A stretch of 64,000 bases of DNA from Bellilinea sp. (GCA_026003615.1 BPHQ01000001.1:1092151-1156150), one strand, 5' to 3'. Positions 33,123 through 42,456 are shown, counted from the stretch's first letter. Notes: generated by a model from the letters alone, not told the origin. Numbers and translations are program-made.

Positions 33123-34397
33123 GTGAACCTCAAAAAATTATTTTCAAATCCCGCAGAATTAAACGAAATACAATCCAAAAATTTTACCAACGTTCAAATT
33201 GACGCCATTGGTGTTGGTCTAGCAAACGCGGCCGCACCTTTTTTGCCCGTTTTTCTCACCCGGTTGGGAGCCACTTCCTACGAAATTGGATTATTGACTT
33301 CCATGCCTGCCTTAGCCGGTTTGATTCTGGCAATTCCCATGGGGCAGTTTTTACAAAATCAAAAAAGGATCATCCCGTGGTTCAGCTTCGCCCGACTGGG
33401 TGTGATCATGAGTTATGCGCTCACCGGTCTGCTGGCTTTCTTTTTACAAGGCCAGACTTTAATCAGCGGCATCTTGATCGTTTGGGCATTGGCTACCATT
33501 CCTCAAACCTTGCTAAATATCTCCTTTTCTGTGGTCATGAATGCTGTGGCGGGCCCTAATCTTCGTTATGAATTAATGACCCGCCGATGGTCTATTTTGG
33601 GAATTACCACAGCTGTTGCTGTTTTCATAATTGGTCAATTTTTAGATCGTATCGTCTTCCCTACCAACTTTCAAGCAATCTTCATCTTTCTTTCTGTAGG
33701 GGGATTAATCAGTTACTATTTTTCTTCTCATATTCAACTACCCGATTTTCAAAGCCCAACTTTATCAGGCAAAGTACCGCTTCGGCAAACAATCGCTCAA
33801 TATCTGGCCCTCCTGAGCCGCGAAAAACCATTTCAATCGTTTGTCATCAAGCGCTTCGTGTTTCTCTCCGGCGCAGCCTTGACTCTACCTCTATTTCCCC
33901 TCTACTTTGTCCGCGAAGTTCAGGCCAGCAATAGTTGGATTGCTACCATCAATACCGCCCAAACGGCTATTGTGATTGTGGGATATTTCTTTTGGACTCA
34001 ACAATCACGTCGGCGTGGTTCACGTCAGGTACTGCTCTGGACGACTCTAGGGGCAGCCATTTATCCAATCCTTGTGGCCAGCACTCATAATGCACTTCTT
34101 ATCACAATTTTTGCCGGAATCAACGGGATTTTTCAGGCTGGTTTGAACCTGGTGTTCTTCGATGAGCTGATGAAAACTGTCCCCCCAGAATATAGCGCCA
34201 CTTTTGTTTCAATTGCACAAGGTCTCCAATATGTCTCTTCCATCCTCTCGCCTTTGATCGGGACGTTCATCGCTGATGTTGCTGGTATTGGTAATGCTCT
34301 GATAATTGGAGGATTACTGCAATTTATCGGCTTTCTAATGTTCTGGCGCAATCGTCAATTAACTGTAATTCATAATCAACCCCAACAAGAGGCTTAA
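33123..34397 (+). CDS. MFS transporter
   Basis: A 424-residue integral membrane protein with about twelve hydrophobic helices, starting at GTG 33123. The first half contains FLPVFLTRLGATSYEIGLLTSMPALAG, typical of major-facilitator permeases, and a basic loop in the middle (QQSRRRGSRQ) follows helix 8. The substrate cannot be told. A TATAAT box lies about 40 bases upstream, so it probably has its own promoter. Confidence 0.85.
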   Translation: MNLKKLFSNPAELNEIQSKNFTNVQIDAIGVGLANAAAPFLPVFLTRLGATSYEIGLLTSMPALAGLILAIPMGQFLQNQKRIIPWFSFARLGVIMSYALTGLLAFFLQGQTLISGILIVWALATIPQTLLNISFSVVMNAVAGPNLRYELMTRRWSILGITTAVAVFIIGQFLDRIVFPTNFQAIFIFLSVGGLISYYFSSHIQLPDFQSPTLSGKVPLRQTIAQYLALLSREKPFQSFVIKRFVFLSGAALTLPLFPLYFVREVQASNSWIATINTAQTAIVIVGYFFWTQQSRRRGSRQVLLWTTLGAAIYPILVASTHNALLITIFAGINGIFQAGLNLVFFDELMKTVPPEYSATFVSIAQGLQYVSSILSPLIGTFIADVAGIGNALIIGGLLQFIGFLMFWRNRQLTVIHNQPQQEA

Positions 34398-34413
34398 GAA
34401 TCCCCTTAAGAAC

Positions 34414-35121
34414 TCAACTCACCCAATCAGCCGGTAAGTGAATGATCGAATTCGTATAGAGGATGTATATTTGATCCTCTTCAACCTCAATCCGGGTTAC
34501 TCCCGTATTGTTCATGACAAACCAGCTGCGGTATGGGGGGGTTATCCCCAATAGTTCGGTCATAAAATAATTGAAAAATGCCCCATGGCTGACCAACACT
34601 ACGATGTGATTGGTGTATTGGTGCTGAGCCATCAGCCATTTGACCAACCGTTTTGCTCTTTGGTGAGCTTGATCATCCAATTCATACGATGCGTTATACC
34701 AACCCTGTACATTCAATTCCTGCACGAAATGCAAGCGGGGATAAGCCATTTTCAGTTCATCCGGTTTTTTACCGGGCAAGCCAATGTTGAGTTCAGTTTC
34801 GGGGTCTTTGAGATACACCCCACCAACCTCATGCAAATCCCGCACGCCTAAAATGGGTAAATTATACTTATCCGCTATAGGTTGAGCCGTCTGAAGAGAG
34901 CGCCACATCAGACTACTGTAAAGAAATATGTGATCCAAATTTGGAGGTTGATTCCCAGAACCTAAGGTCAGATAATGCTCAAAATGATTACACAACGCAA
35001 TGGATTGCTTGACCCCCAATTCGGAAAGAGTTGGATCACTGGAACGACCATCGCTGCTGCCGGTTTGATCCCAAAGCAAATTATTGGTGGATTGTGCGTG
35101 TCTGATATACAAAATATGCAT
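34414..35121 (-). CDS. Histidine phosphatase superfamily protein
   Basis: A 235-residue phosphatase of the phosphoglycerate-mutase-like superfamily. The catalytic motif is LYIRHAQSTNN (RHA in place of the common RHG), a conserved Arg lies in SSLMWRSLQTAQPI, an Glu in REVGG-like RDLHEVGGVYL, and the second His in VLVSHGAFFN. The long insert around residues 100-150 is not typical of cofactor-dependent mutases. Substrate unknown. It converges on the MFS gene and diverges from the radical SAM gene. Confidence 0.85.
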   Translation of the reverse strand: MHILYIRHAQSTNNLLWDQTGSSDGRSSDPTLSELGVKQSIALCNHFEHYLTLGSGNQPPNLDHIFLYSSLMWRSLQTAQPIADKYNLPILGVRDLHEVGGVYLKDPETELNIGLPGKKPDELKMAYPRLHFVQELNVQGWYNASYELDDQAHQRAKRLVKWLMAQHQYTNHIVVLVSHGAFFNYFMTELLGITPPYRSWFVMNNTGVTRIEVEEDQIYILYTNSIIHLPADWVS

Positions 35122-35226
35122 AAATCTAAATTCCTTTTCCGTTTATCAATACAGCCTGCCAATTGGTATATAATTCTCAAAATCCGAGGATCACCCGCCT
35201 ATTATACCGTTCAAAATTCTTAATCT

Positions 35227-36435
35227 ATGGTTCATCAAGGCTATTGGAATAACCAATCGGTTACAATCAGCGTCAAACCGAACTGTCTGACGATTAGCGT
35301 TGGCAGTAAAGAAGTGTTCAGCTATGACCTTGCCGGACGTTTATGGACCGCGCTTTTGGACGAGGTATCCTACCGACGTGGATTGGACGGGAAGATTGTG
35401 GCCAAATGGCTTACCCCTGATAAAAACCGCCGTCGCCGATGGCTTTCCCCGAAAGAGGCTGCCGATTTAATCCAGCATGGACACCTCCTTCTTCGTGCCC
35501 TTTTAGAGAAACTCCGCAATAAAGAGATTATGGTCAATCCACCCCTCGACGAAAAAGGCTGGAGCGATTTAGAAATTGCAGCATCTTTCGACATTGGGTC
35601 CGCCGAAGCGGATGTAGTGAAGTATCACCAGGTTTATAAGCCCGTAGGCATTCTTCCACCAGATCAATACATTTCGGTTGTCTTGCAAGCAGCCGAAGGA
35701 TGCTCCTTCAACACCTGTACATTTTGCGACTTTTACCGCGATCGTCCTTTCCGTATCAAACGCGAGGATGAATTTCGTGAACACATCCGGGCTGTAAAGA
35801 CTTATTTGGGCAAAGGTCTCAGTCTGCGACGCACAATTTTTCTCGGTGATGCCAATGCGTTGGTCATTCCAATGCCCCGCCTCATCAGCCTTCTAGAGGT
35901 CGTTCACGATGAACTCGATGTGGAAAGTCTGGGCGGTATTTTTGCTTTTTTGGACGGCTTCAGCGGCGAACGAAAAACTCCTCAGGACTTTGCCCGCCTT
36001 GCTGAGATGGGCTTAAAACGGGTTTACATTGGCATGGAGTCGGGTCACGCACCCCTGCTCAAATTTTTACGCAAACCTGGTACTCCCCAGGATGTTCTTC
36101 AAGCTGTCCAGAACATTAAGGGCGGCGGTGTCGCCGTTGGAATTATTGTGCTTCTTGGTGCAGGAGGAAAAACTTACGAAATGGATCATGTTCGCGATAC
36201 CATTCAACTCATCAACACCATGCCGCTGGACACCAATGATTTGATCTACTTCTCCGAACTGGTCGAAAACGAAAATCTGCCATATGTCCAAACGGCCTTT
36301 CAACATTCGCTTCAGCCATTAAGCACGGAAGAACGCATTCAACAAGGTGAAATGATCGAAAATAATCTAATTTTCAACCCGAAAAGGGGAATTCCCCACA
36401 TCAGTCGCTATGATATCCGCGAATTTGTCTACTGA
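35227..36435 (+). CDS. Radical SAM protein with CX4CX2C cluster motif
   Basis: A 402-residue radical SAM enzyme. The cluster motif is EGCSFNTCTFCDFYRDR, that is C-x4-C-x2-C, one residue longer than the usual C-x3-C-x2-C. The later segment RVYIGMESGHAPLLKFLRKPGT resembles the GxESG region of HemN/Elp3-like members. The first 130 residues have no motif I recognise. Its 3' end overlaps the Mut7-C gene by 26 bases, so the two are linked. Function unknown. Confidence 0.82.
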   Translation: MVHQGYWNNQSVTISVKPNCLTISVGSKEVFSYDLAGRLWTALLDEVSYRRGLDGKIVAKWLTPDKNRRRRWLSPKEAADLIQHGHLLLRALLEKLRNKEIMVNPPLDEKGWSDLEIAASFDIGSAEADVVKYHQVYKPVGILPPDQYISVVLQAAEGCSFNTCTFCDFYRDRPFRIKREDEFREHIRAVKTYLGKGLSLRRTIFLGDANALVIPMPRLISLLEVVHDELDVESLGGIFAFLDGFSGERKTPQDFARLAEMGLKRVYIGMESGHAPLLKFLRKPGTPQDVLQAVQNIKGGGVAVGIIVLLGAGGKTYEMDHVRDTIQLINTMPLDTNDLIYFSELVENENLPYVQTAFQHSLQPLSTEERIQQGEMIENNLIFNPKRGIPHISRYDIREFVY

Positions 36436-37177
36436 ATCCCCCTATCGTGGCGAGATAACGATTGCCTTTCACGGGGCTTTGACCGATTTTTTCAAGTCAG
36501 AAACAGAACCAATTGTCGTTCATTTTCAATTACACGAAAAAACCTCCTTAAAACACATTGTGGAAGCGTTAGGTGTCCCTCACCCTGAGATTGGAAAAAT
36601 CATCCTCAACGATAAAGAGGTGAGTTTATCCTATCATCCTGTTCGTGGAGATTATATTCATCTCCACCCCTGGCAAAGCAAACCACCAACTGACGATGAC
36701 AGCGAGCCAAGATTTATACTCGACAACCACCTGGGAAAATTAACTGCCTATTTACGTCTCTTAGGCATAGATGCCTTGTATAGTCACGAATATAACGATG
36801 AACGAATTGCCCAAATCGCCGCTGAACAAGATCGTATTGTATTAACTCGTGATCGAGGGCTGTTGAAGAGAAAGGTTATCCAACGCGGATATTGTGTCCG
36901 GCAAGACAATCCCCTCTCTCAATTAGCAGAGATTATTGACCATTTTCAATTATTACCGTATCTCCAACCTTTTCGCCGCTGCCCACGCTGCAACGGTTTG
37001 TTAGTCAAAGTGGATAAACAATCCATTCTCGACCAACTGTTACCATTGACCCGCATATACTATAACGATTTCAGTCGCTGCTCGAACTGTGGCCAAATCT
37101 ACTGGAAGGGTTCACATTATGACCGCATTAAGACCATTCTTCATCGCTTTACATCCATCAAAGACGAGGAAAAATGA
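36410..37177 (+). CDS. Mut7-C RNase-like protein with ubiquitin-like N-terminus
   Basis: A 255-residue protein. Residues about 12-95 form the ubiquitin-like Mut7-C domain (VVHFQLHEKTSLKHIVEALG ... DYIHLHPW). Residues about 105-250 are the Mut7-C (PIN-like) nuclease domain: LTAYLRLLGIDALY, the acidic VLTRDRGLLKRK motif and a zinc ribbon CPRCNGL ... CSNCGQIYW ending in GSHYDR. It probably cleaves RNA; the target is unknown. It overlaps the radical SAM gene (26 bases) and the next gene (ATGA, 4 bases). Confidence 0.85.
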   Translation: MISANLSTESPYRGEITIAFHGALTDFFKSETEPIVVHFQLHEKTSLKHIVEALGVPHPEIGKIILNDKEVSLSYHPVRGDYIHLHPWQSKPPTDDDSEPRFILDNHLGKLTAYLRLLGIDALYSHEYNDERIAQIAAEQDRIVLTRDRGLLKRKVIQRGYCVRQDNPLSQLAEIIDHFQLLPYLQPFRRCPRCNGLLVKVDKQSILDQLLPLTRIYYNDFSRCSNCGQIYWKGSHYDRIKTILHRFTSIKDEEK

Positions 37178-38196
37178 ACTTCACCTTCCCGCTCGGTAAA
37201 CTTCCCCATGAATATTTAGAACAACTCATTAACAACCTTCCTACAACTTCCGAACGGGTTATCCTGGGACCCGGCATTGGCTTAGATTGCGCCGTTGTGG
37301 AATTTGGCGAACGCTGTTTGGTACTCAAAAGTGAACCGATTACATTTGCAACCCGTCAAATCGGCTGGTATGCTGTTCAGATAGCCTCCAATGATATTGT
37401 CACAACGGGTGCAAAACCCCAATGGATGCTGCTCACCATGCTGCTACCAGAAAATCGAACCACTCCTTCCCTTGTGAACGAAATTTCTCAAGACATTGCT
37501 CAAACCTGCCAGCAGATGGGGATTGTGCTGATTGGAGGTCATACCGAAATTACCAGCGGTTTAGACCGACCAATCTTAATAACCACCATGATTGCCGAGA
37601 CCACCCGTGAAAAATTAATTACCCCGCAAGGTGCGCAACCGGGGGACATCTTAATCTTGACAAAAGGCATTCCCATTGAAGCCACTGCATTATTGGCAAT
37701 AGAATTTCCTGAAAAGTTAGCCAATGCCCTGAGCGAAGCGGAAATAATCAAAGCTCAAAACTTTTTGAAAGACCCCGGCATTTCCATCAGCCGAGATGCA
37801 GAAATTGCCATATGCGCAGGTGAAGTTCACGCCATGCACGACCCCACCGAAGGCGGCTTAGCTACCGCTTTGTGGGAACTTGCCATAGCCAGTCAGAACA
37901 CATTGGTAATCGAGCCGTCTCACATCTATCTCCCCCCCATCTCTCGTAAGGTATGTGAGATATTTGGCATTGATCCGATGGGAGCGATTGCATCTGGTGC
38001 GCTGCTCATGGCTGTATCGCCGTCCTCTGCCAACGAGATTATATATGCTTTACAGGGAAGTGGAATTACTGCAAGCCAGATTGGTAAAGTAGAGAAGGGG
38101 CAGCCGGACGTTTTTCAAATTACACCCCAGGGACGAAAATTATTGAAAAAGTTCGAGCGGGATGAGGTTGCCCGTTTGTTTGAAACAATCGAATGA
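37174..38196 (+). CDS. AIR synthase-related (HypE/PurM-like) protein
   Basis: A 340-residue ATP-binding protein of the PurM/HypE superfamily: LGPGIGLDCAVVE at the start, then VQIASNDIVTTGAKPQW, IVLIGGHTEIT and MHDPTEGGLATALWEL. It lacks the C-terminal Cys that carries the CN ligand in HypE (the tail ends VARLFETIE) and no hydrogenase genes are near, so a role in hydrogenase maturation is unlikely. Probably an ATP-dependent activating enzyme with an unknown substrate. Overlaps the Mut7-C gene by 4 bases. Confidence 0.82.
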   Translation: MNFTFPLGKLPHEYLEQLINNLPTTSERVILGPGIGLDCAVVEFGERCLVLKSEPITFATRQIGWYAVQIASNDIVTTGAKPQWMLLTMLLPENRTTPSLVNEISQDIAQTCQQMGIVLIGGHTEITSGLDRPILITTMIAETTREKLITPQGAQPGDILILTKGIPIEATALLAIEFPEKLANALSEAEIIKAQNFLKDPGISISRDAEIAICAGEVHAMHDPTEGGLATALWELAIASQNTLVIEPSHIYLPPISRKVCEIFGIDPMGAIASGALLMAVSPSSANEIIYALQGSGITASQIGKVEKGQPDVFQITPQGRKLLKKFERDEVARLFETIE

Positions 38197-38215
38197 GTAG
38201 CGGAGTTTTGTAAAC

Positions 38216-39202
38216 ATGGGCTTTATTCTGTCTGTAATTTTCGGTTTTTTACCAATGCTCGTATTTGCCTTTTTCGTTTACTGGCTTGACCGTTTCGAGA
38301 AAGAACCCCGCCACTTATTAGGAGGCGCATTTGTTTGGGGAGCCGTGATCGCTGCCGGTTTTGCTTTTTTCATCAACACCCTCCTTGGAGCAGGCATTTT
38401 TGTCTTAACCGGTTCAGAATTCATTGCACAGCAAACCACTGGCTCAGTAATTGCACCACTCATGGAAGAAATTCTGAAAGGTTTTGCTGTTCTGATCGTG
38501 TTCTATTTCTATCGTAAAGAATTTGACTCCATATTGGATGGCATTGTGTATGCTGGTATTACCGCGTTGGGATTTGCTGCAACCGAAAACACTTACTATA
38601 TTTATAATTTTGGTTATCTGGAAAGCGGCTACACGGGTTTGTTTACATTAGTCTTTATTCGTGTTTTTCTGGTAGGCTGGCAACACCCTTTCTATACCGC
38701 TTTTTTCGGGATTGGCTTGGCTCTTGCGCGTTTATCCCCAGAATGGATCAAAAGAGTTATCTATCCCACCGCAGGGCTGGTGGTATCCATCCTTATGCAC
38801 AGCGTCCACAATACCATTCCGGCATTAATTCCCGGAGTTGCTGGTATTGTGATCGGCACATTATTCGACTGGACAGGTTGGATTGGTTTGAGCATATTTA
38901 TCGTCTATGTGATTTATCGAGAGAAAAATTTAATTCAAAGTGAACTTAATGAGGAAGTACAGATGGGAATCATCACAGCGGAGCAATATCTAAAATCCTT
39001 CTCGATTATTAACCGAATGAAAGCCCTCTTAAAGCACGTGGGCAAGCCATCATTTCAAAAAATTACCCATTTTTATCAACTTTGCGCCGAACTGGCTCAC
39101 AAAAAACATCAATTCCGGCGTATGGGAGATGAGGGAGGGAATCAAAAAATCATAAATCAACTGCGCAAGGAATTGGCGGAATTAAGTCCCGTAATTAATT
39201 GA
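38216..39202 (+). CDS. PrsW-family intramembrane protease
   Basis: A 328-residue membrane protein with about eight helices. Conserved PrsW features are MEEILKGFAVL, FAATENTYYIYN, GWQHPFYTAFFGIGLA and MHSVHNTI, which contain the Glu and His residues of the presumed metal site. Relatives cut anti-sigma factors or other membrane proteins. The C-terminal 90 residues are a soluble helical, basic tail. It follows the AIR synthase-like gene by 19 bases and ends before the tRNA-Arg promoter. Confidence 0.87.
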   Translation: MGFILSVIFGFLPMLVFAFFVYWLDRFEKEPRHLLGGAFVWGAVIAAGFAFFINTLLGAGIFVLTGSEFIAQQTTGSVIAPLMEEILKGFAVLIVFYFYRKEFDSILDGIVYAGITALGFAATENTYYIYNFGYLESGYTGLFTLVFIRVFLVGWQHPFYTAFFGIGLALARLSPEWIKRVIYPTAGLVVSILMHSVHNTIPALIPGVAGIVIGTLFDWTGWIGLSIFIVYVIYREKNLIQSELNEEVQMGIITAEQYLKSFSIINRMKALLKHVGKPSFQKITHFYQLCAELAHKKHQFRRMGDEGGNQKIINQLRKELAELSPVIN

Positions 39203-39226
39203 ATTCTGCTGAAAGCATGGTAAAAT
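39199..39226 (+). promoter_or_regulatory. Promoter of tRNA-Arg
   Basis: TTGAAT (39199-39204), a 16-base spacer, TAAAAT (39221-39226), 26 bases before the tRNA 5' end. Confidence 0.6.
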
Positions 39227-39252
39227 CTAGGCACAAATTCATAAACCGTTTT

Positions 39253-39324
39253 GCGCCCGTAGTGAAGTGGATATCACATTACCCTCCGGAGGTAAGAGCC
39301 CGAGTTCGAGTCTCGGCGGGCGCA
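39253..39324 (+). tRNA. tRNA-Arg (anticodon CCG)
   Basis: Complete cloverleaf: acceptor GCGCCCG/CGGGCGC, D stem GTGA/TCAC, anticodon stem TTACC/GGTAA with loop CTCCGGA giving anticodon CCG (reads CGG), variable GAGC, and T arm CCGAG-TTCGAGT-CTCGG. Discriminator A; CCA is not encoded. It lies alone between the PrsW and metallopeptidase genes. Confidence 0.95.
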
Positions 39325-39434
39325 CTAATTTTTAATCTATCCTTTGTTAACATTCTACTAATACTTGTCTGGTATAAATGACTTTGATAATCTGGACAAA
39401 GCAGAAATTAAATGTCAACATGGAGGATTAAGAG

Positions 39435-40142
39435 ATGGATCTGATGTTTGGAGGATACGGTTTATACATCCTCTTTTCATTGCCAGCCCTGATTTTGGGC
39501 TTTTGGGCGCAAATCCGGGTTCAAAGCGCATTCAATAAGTATTCTCGAGTGCGGACTTATGCCGGTTTGACCGGTGCTCAAATCGCCCGCAGAATGCTCG
39601 ATTCGGTCGGTCTTTCTCATGTACGGGTAGAACAATCCCAGGGATTCCTGAGTGATCACTATGACCCACGCGCCAAAGTACTGCGCCTGAGCCCGCAGGT
39701 TTATCAAAGCAATAGTGTTGCTGCTGCCGGCGTGGCTGCGCATGAAGCCGGGCACGCCATTCAGGATGCCGGTGGATATGCCATGCTTCAACTCCGCACG
39801 GCTTTGGTGCCGGGGGTGCAGCTGGGTAGCTGGCTCGGGCCGATCATCTTCATCATAGGTTTCTTCCTCTCACCAACAATTGGCACTTCGATCGCCTGGT
39901 TAGGCGTTGGCCTGTTTGCACTGGCAGCCGTGTTTGCGCTGGTCACTTTACCCGTCGAATTTGACGCTTCGCGCCGTGCCAAAGCTTGGTTATCCACTTC
40001 CGGAGCAATTTACAATGAAGAGATTCGCGGTGTCAACAGCGTGCTGGATGCAGCCGCCTTGACATATGTGGCTGCCGCAGTGCAGGCAATTTCCACGGTC
40101 CTTTACTACGTTTTTCTCCTGATAGGGCGCAATAGAGACTGA
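39435..40142 (+). CDS. Membrane zinc metallopeptidase (YugP-like)
   Basis: A 235-residue membrane protein. The zinc-binding HExxH motif is in AAHEAGHAIQD (about residue 100), and a third ligand is probably the Glu in PVEFDASRRAK. Helices flank the site (LGPIIFIIGFFLS; LGVGLFALAAVFALV), as in the YugP/DUF2268-like zinc peptidases. GGAGGA precedes the ATG. A strong terminator follows, so it is a single-gene unit. Confidence 0.87.
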   Translation: MDLMFGGYGLYILFSLPALILGFWAQIRVQSAFNKYSRVRTYAGLTGAQIARRMLDSVGLSHVRVEQSQGFLSDHYDPRAKVLRLSPQVYQSNSVAAAGVAAHEAGHAIQDAGGYAMLQLRTALVPGVQLGSWLGPIIFIIGFFLSPTIGTSIAWLGVGLFALAAVFALVTLPVEFDASRRAKAWLSTSGAIYNEEIRGVNSVLDAAALTYVAAAVQAISTVLYYVFLLIGRNRD

Positions 40143-40167
40143 ATTAATTTGTTTTGTTCATCATCCC

Positions 40168-40203
40168 AGCACATGGAAAAAAACCATGTGCTATTTTTTT
40201 TTT
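40168..40203 (+). terminator. Intrinsic terminator after the metallopeptidase
   Basis: Perfect 9-bp stem AGCACATGG (40168-40176) / CCATGTGCT (40184-40192), A7 loop, followed by an uninterrupted T10 (40194-40203). Confidence 0.9.
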
Positions 40204-40221
40204 CTGTGAAAATGCGCACAA
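40204..40221 (+). promoter_or_regulatory. rex: Rex operator upstream of rex
   Basis: CTGTGAAAATGCGCACAA matches the Rex consensus TTGTGAANNNNTTCACAA at 11 of 14 fixed positions, including both TGTG and CACA cores with an 8-base spacing. It lies 70 bases before rex and overlaps the expected -35 of a TAAAAT -10 at 40239-40244, so Rex would repress itself when NADH is low. Confidence 0.65.
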
Positions 40222-40290
40222 AAAATGGATAGTTAATGTAAAATTAAGACACTTCAACAGAAATCGAATAATGGTCAACAGCGAGGTCAA

Positions 40291-40911
40291 ATGATAACCA
40301 GAACTGTTCCCGATATTGTCGTAGGGAGGCTGCCCCGCTATCTCCAGGCATTGGAGCATATGCACCGCGAAGGGATCAAGACAACCTCTTCGCAGGAGTT
40401 GGGTGAAGCAATTGGTATCTCCGCTGCCCAAATACGCAAAGACCTCTCCCAATTTGGCGAATTTGGCAAACAAGGTACGGGGTATTCAGTTGCCTACCTG
40501 GTTGAACAGTTGCAAACAATTTTGAAATTAACCAGAATTTGGGATCTTGCCCTGGTTGGAATGGGTGATCTGGGCAATGCGCTTGTCCGTTATCAGGGCT
40601 TTGCCGAACATGGTTTCCGCATCACAGCAGCATTTGACAACGACCCCGATAAAATTGGTAAAGAAATTGCCGGCCTGGTTATTCAGGATAGCCGGCAAAT
40701 GAAACAAATTATCCCCCAACTTGGAATTAGAATAGCCATGCTCACTGTTCCGGCATCGGTTGCCCAAACCGTAGCAGAGGAATTGGTGGACGCCGGGATT
40801 CGCGCAATTCTCAATTACGCCCCAATAAGCCTCAATTTACCAGAGGATATTCATGTAGAAAACATTGACCCAATTATCAAGCTTCAGCACATGACGTATT
40901 ATTTGGATTGA
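40291..40911 (+). CDS. rex: Redox-sensing transcriptional repressor Rex
   Basis: A 206-residue repressor that responds to the NADH/NAD ratio. The N-terminal winged helix (LGEAIGISAAQIRKDLSQFGEFGKQGTGY) is followed by the Rossmann fold ALVGMGDLGNALVRYQGF and the AAFDNDPDKIG loop that reads NADH; the C-terminal swapped helix ends LQHMTYYLD. Length is standard. It typically controls fermentation and respiration genes, which fits the redox genes in this window, and it has its own operator. Confidence 0.95.
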   Translation: MITRTVPDIVVGRLPRYLQALEHMHREGIKTTSSQELGEAIGISAAQIRKDLSQFGEFGKQGTGYSVAYLVEQLQTILKLTRIWDLALVGMGDLGNALVRYQGFAEHGFRITAAFDNDPDKIGKEIAGLVIQDSRQMKQIIPQLGIRIAMLTVPASVAQTVAEELVDAGIRAILNYAPISLNLPEDIHVENIDPIIKLQHMTYYLD

Positions 40912-40924
40912 TTGAGTATTTTTC

Positions 40925-41932
40925 TCAAAAATTGATTAAACTTCGCCGAAGCGTTTCTCGCATGGCCAGCGCTCGACAAGCTCCCTCAGCAGTGCAGGTA
41001 AGCGGGTTATCTACCAGATAAGCCGGGATGCCCAATGATTTTGTCAGAAATTTATCCATCCCTCGTAGTAATGCCCCTCCGCCACAGAGCGCCACTCCCC
41101 GATCAATGATATCCGAGATCAATTCGGGGGGAGTTTTTTCCAAAACCCGTTTCACCAGTGCGACAATTTCTTCCAATGGTTCCTGAAGTGCATCTACTAT
41201 ATCATCCGTCGTCAGGCTGACCGGTCTGGGTAAACCCGTCACCTGATCCTGACCTTGCACCTCCATCGTCAATTGTTGCTCCAATGGAATGGCCGCCCCT
41301 ATCCGAATTTTGAGCAACTCGGCCGTGGATTGCCCAATGATCACCCCAAATTTTTTTCGTACATAATTAATGATTGCCTCATCCATGTACAATCCACCCG
41401 TGCGGGCCGTTTCAGCCGTGACAATGTCGTTCATCGCCAGAATTGCAACCTGATTGGTCCCGCCCCCCAGCGAAATGATCATATTTCCCGATGGGGTATT
41501 AATTGGCAAGTCAACTCCTAATGCCGCTGCCAGCGGTTGTTTGATGAGTAAAACCTCCCGGCTGCCTGAACCCAAACCGGCTTCATGCACGGCGCGGGTT
41601 TCCACACTGGTAATTCCATAAGGCACTGTGATGATAATTCTGGGTCGAAAAATCAACATTGGCCCGCAAATTTTCTTGACGAGATATTGCAACAAATTTT
41701 CGGTGATTTCAAATTCCGCAATAACACCATGCCGCAGGGGTCTTACCACTTCAATACTCTCAGAAACACGTCCCATCATATCTTTGGCGGCCTGACCCCA
41801 TTCGACCATTTTTTGTTCATCAACCACAATCGCAACTACGGTCGGCTCTTGTAATAAAATCTGATTGCCTTCCGCAATTACAGTATTGAGCGTGCCCAAA
41901 TCAATGCCCAATTCCCTTGAAAAAGCAGGCAT
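40925..41932 (-). CDS. mreB: Rod shape-determining protein MreB
   Basis: A 335-residue bacterial actin homologue that organises cell-wall synthesis along the membrane. Actin-fold motifs: LGIDLGTLNTVI (phosphate 1), MIISLGGGTNQVAIL (phosphate 2), and ALCGGGALLRGMDKF (adenosine). Length matches MreB. mreC, mreD and mrdB are absent here. It lies 77 bases downstream of atpC on the same strand and may be read through from the ATP synthase unit; it converges on rex. Confidence 0.93.
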   Translation of the reverse strand: MPAFSRELGIDLGTLNTVIAEGNQILLQEPTVVAIVVDEQKMVEWGQAAKDMMGRVSESIEVVRPLRHGVIAEFEITENLLQYLVKKICGPMLIFRPRIIITVPYGITSVETRAVHEAGLGSGSREVLLIKQPLAAALGVDLPINTPSGNMIISLGGGTNQVAILAMNDIVTAETARTGGLYMDEAIINYVRKKFGVIIGQSTAELLKIRIGAAIPLEQQLTMEVQGQDQVTGLPRPVSLTTDDIVDALQEPLEEIVALVKRVLEKTPPELISDIIDRGVALCGGGALLRGMDKFLTKSLGIPAYLVDNPLTCTAEGACRALAMRETLRRSLINF

Positions 41933-42009
41933 ATCGCTCTAATTTCCCTTCCTTCGTTAAGATGAGATGCCCGAGAAAGGCACCTGAAATTGATTATACC
42001 CCGAATGTC

Positions 42010-42444
42010 CTAACCACCGCCTATTCGGGTTTGCCCGCTGCGATACCGTTGGGCGGCACTGATCCGCAAGGTGCTCCGCCGCAGAGCCGCCTGAGCCGCA
42101 AGATATTCGTCTGTATCCACATCGCTGATTTTACTCAGCAATTCTTCTGCCCTGCGGCGGGCTTCTTCAGCCCGGGCAAGATTGATTTCCATTACATTTT
42201 CAGCTGCATCTGCCAAGATGACAACTTCTTCTGGAAGCACCTCTGCTACACCGCCTGCAACTGTGAAATATTGTTCTTCTCCTTTTTTCCGCACCGTGAT
42301 AATGCCGTACTTTAATGTAGTCAGTAACGGGGCATGATTTGGCAAAATGCCCATTACGCCTTCTACGCCTGGCAGCACAACGATATCCACATCATCCTGA
42401 TAGACGATTCGATCCTGAGAAATAATTTCACAATGTATCGGCAT
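42010..42444 (-). CDS. atpC: F1 ATP synthase epsilon subunit
   Basis: A 144-residue epsilon subunit that couples the rotor to F1 and can inhibit ATP hydrolysis. The beta-sandwich part has VVLPGVEGVMGILPNHAPLLT and GGVAEVLPEEVVILAD; the C-terminal helical hairpin (ARAEEARRRAEELL ... AALRRSTLRISAAQRYR) is complete. Last gene of the F1 set, 12 bases after atpD. Confidence 0.93.
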   Translation of the reverse strand: MPIHCEIISQDRIVYQDDVDIVVLPGVEGVMGILPNHAPLLTTLKYGIITVRKKGEEQYFTVAGGVAEVLPEEVVILADAAENVMEINLARAEEARRRAEELLSKISDVDTDEYLAAQAALRRSTLRISAAQRYRSGQTRIGGG

Positions 42445-42456
42445 GGGGTTACCCTC

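Noticed and set aside
39325..39360. Terminator directly after tRNA-Arg
   Set aside because: Only a T-rich stretch is present; no stem could be drawn.
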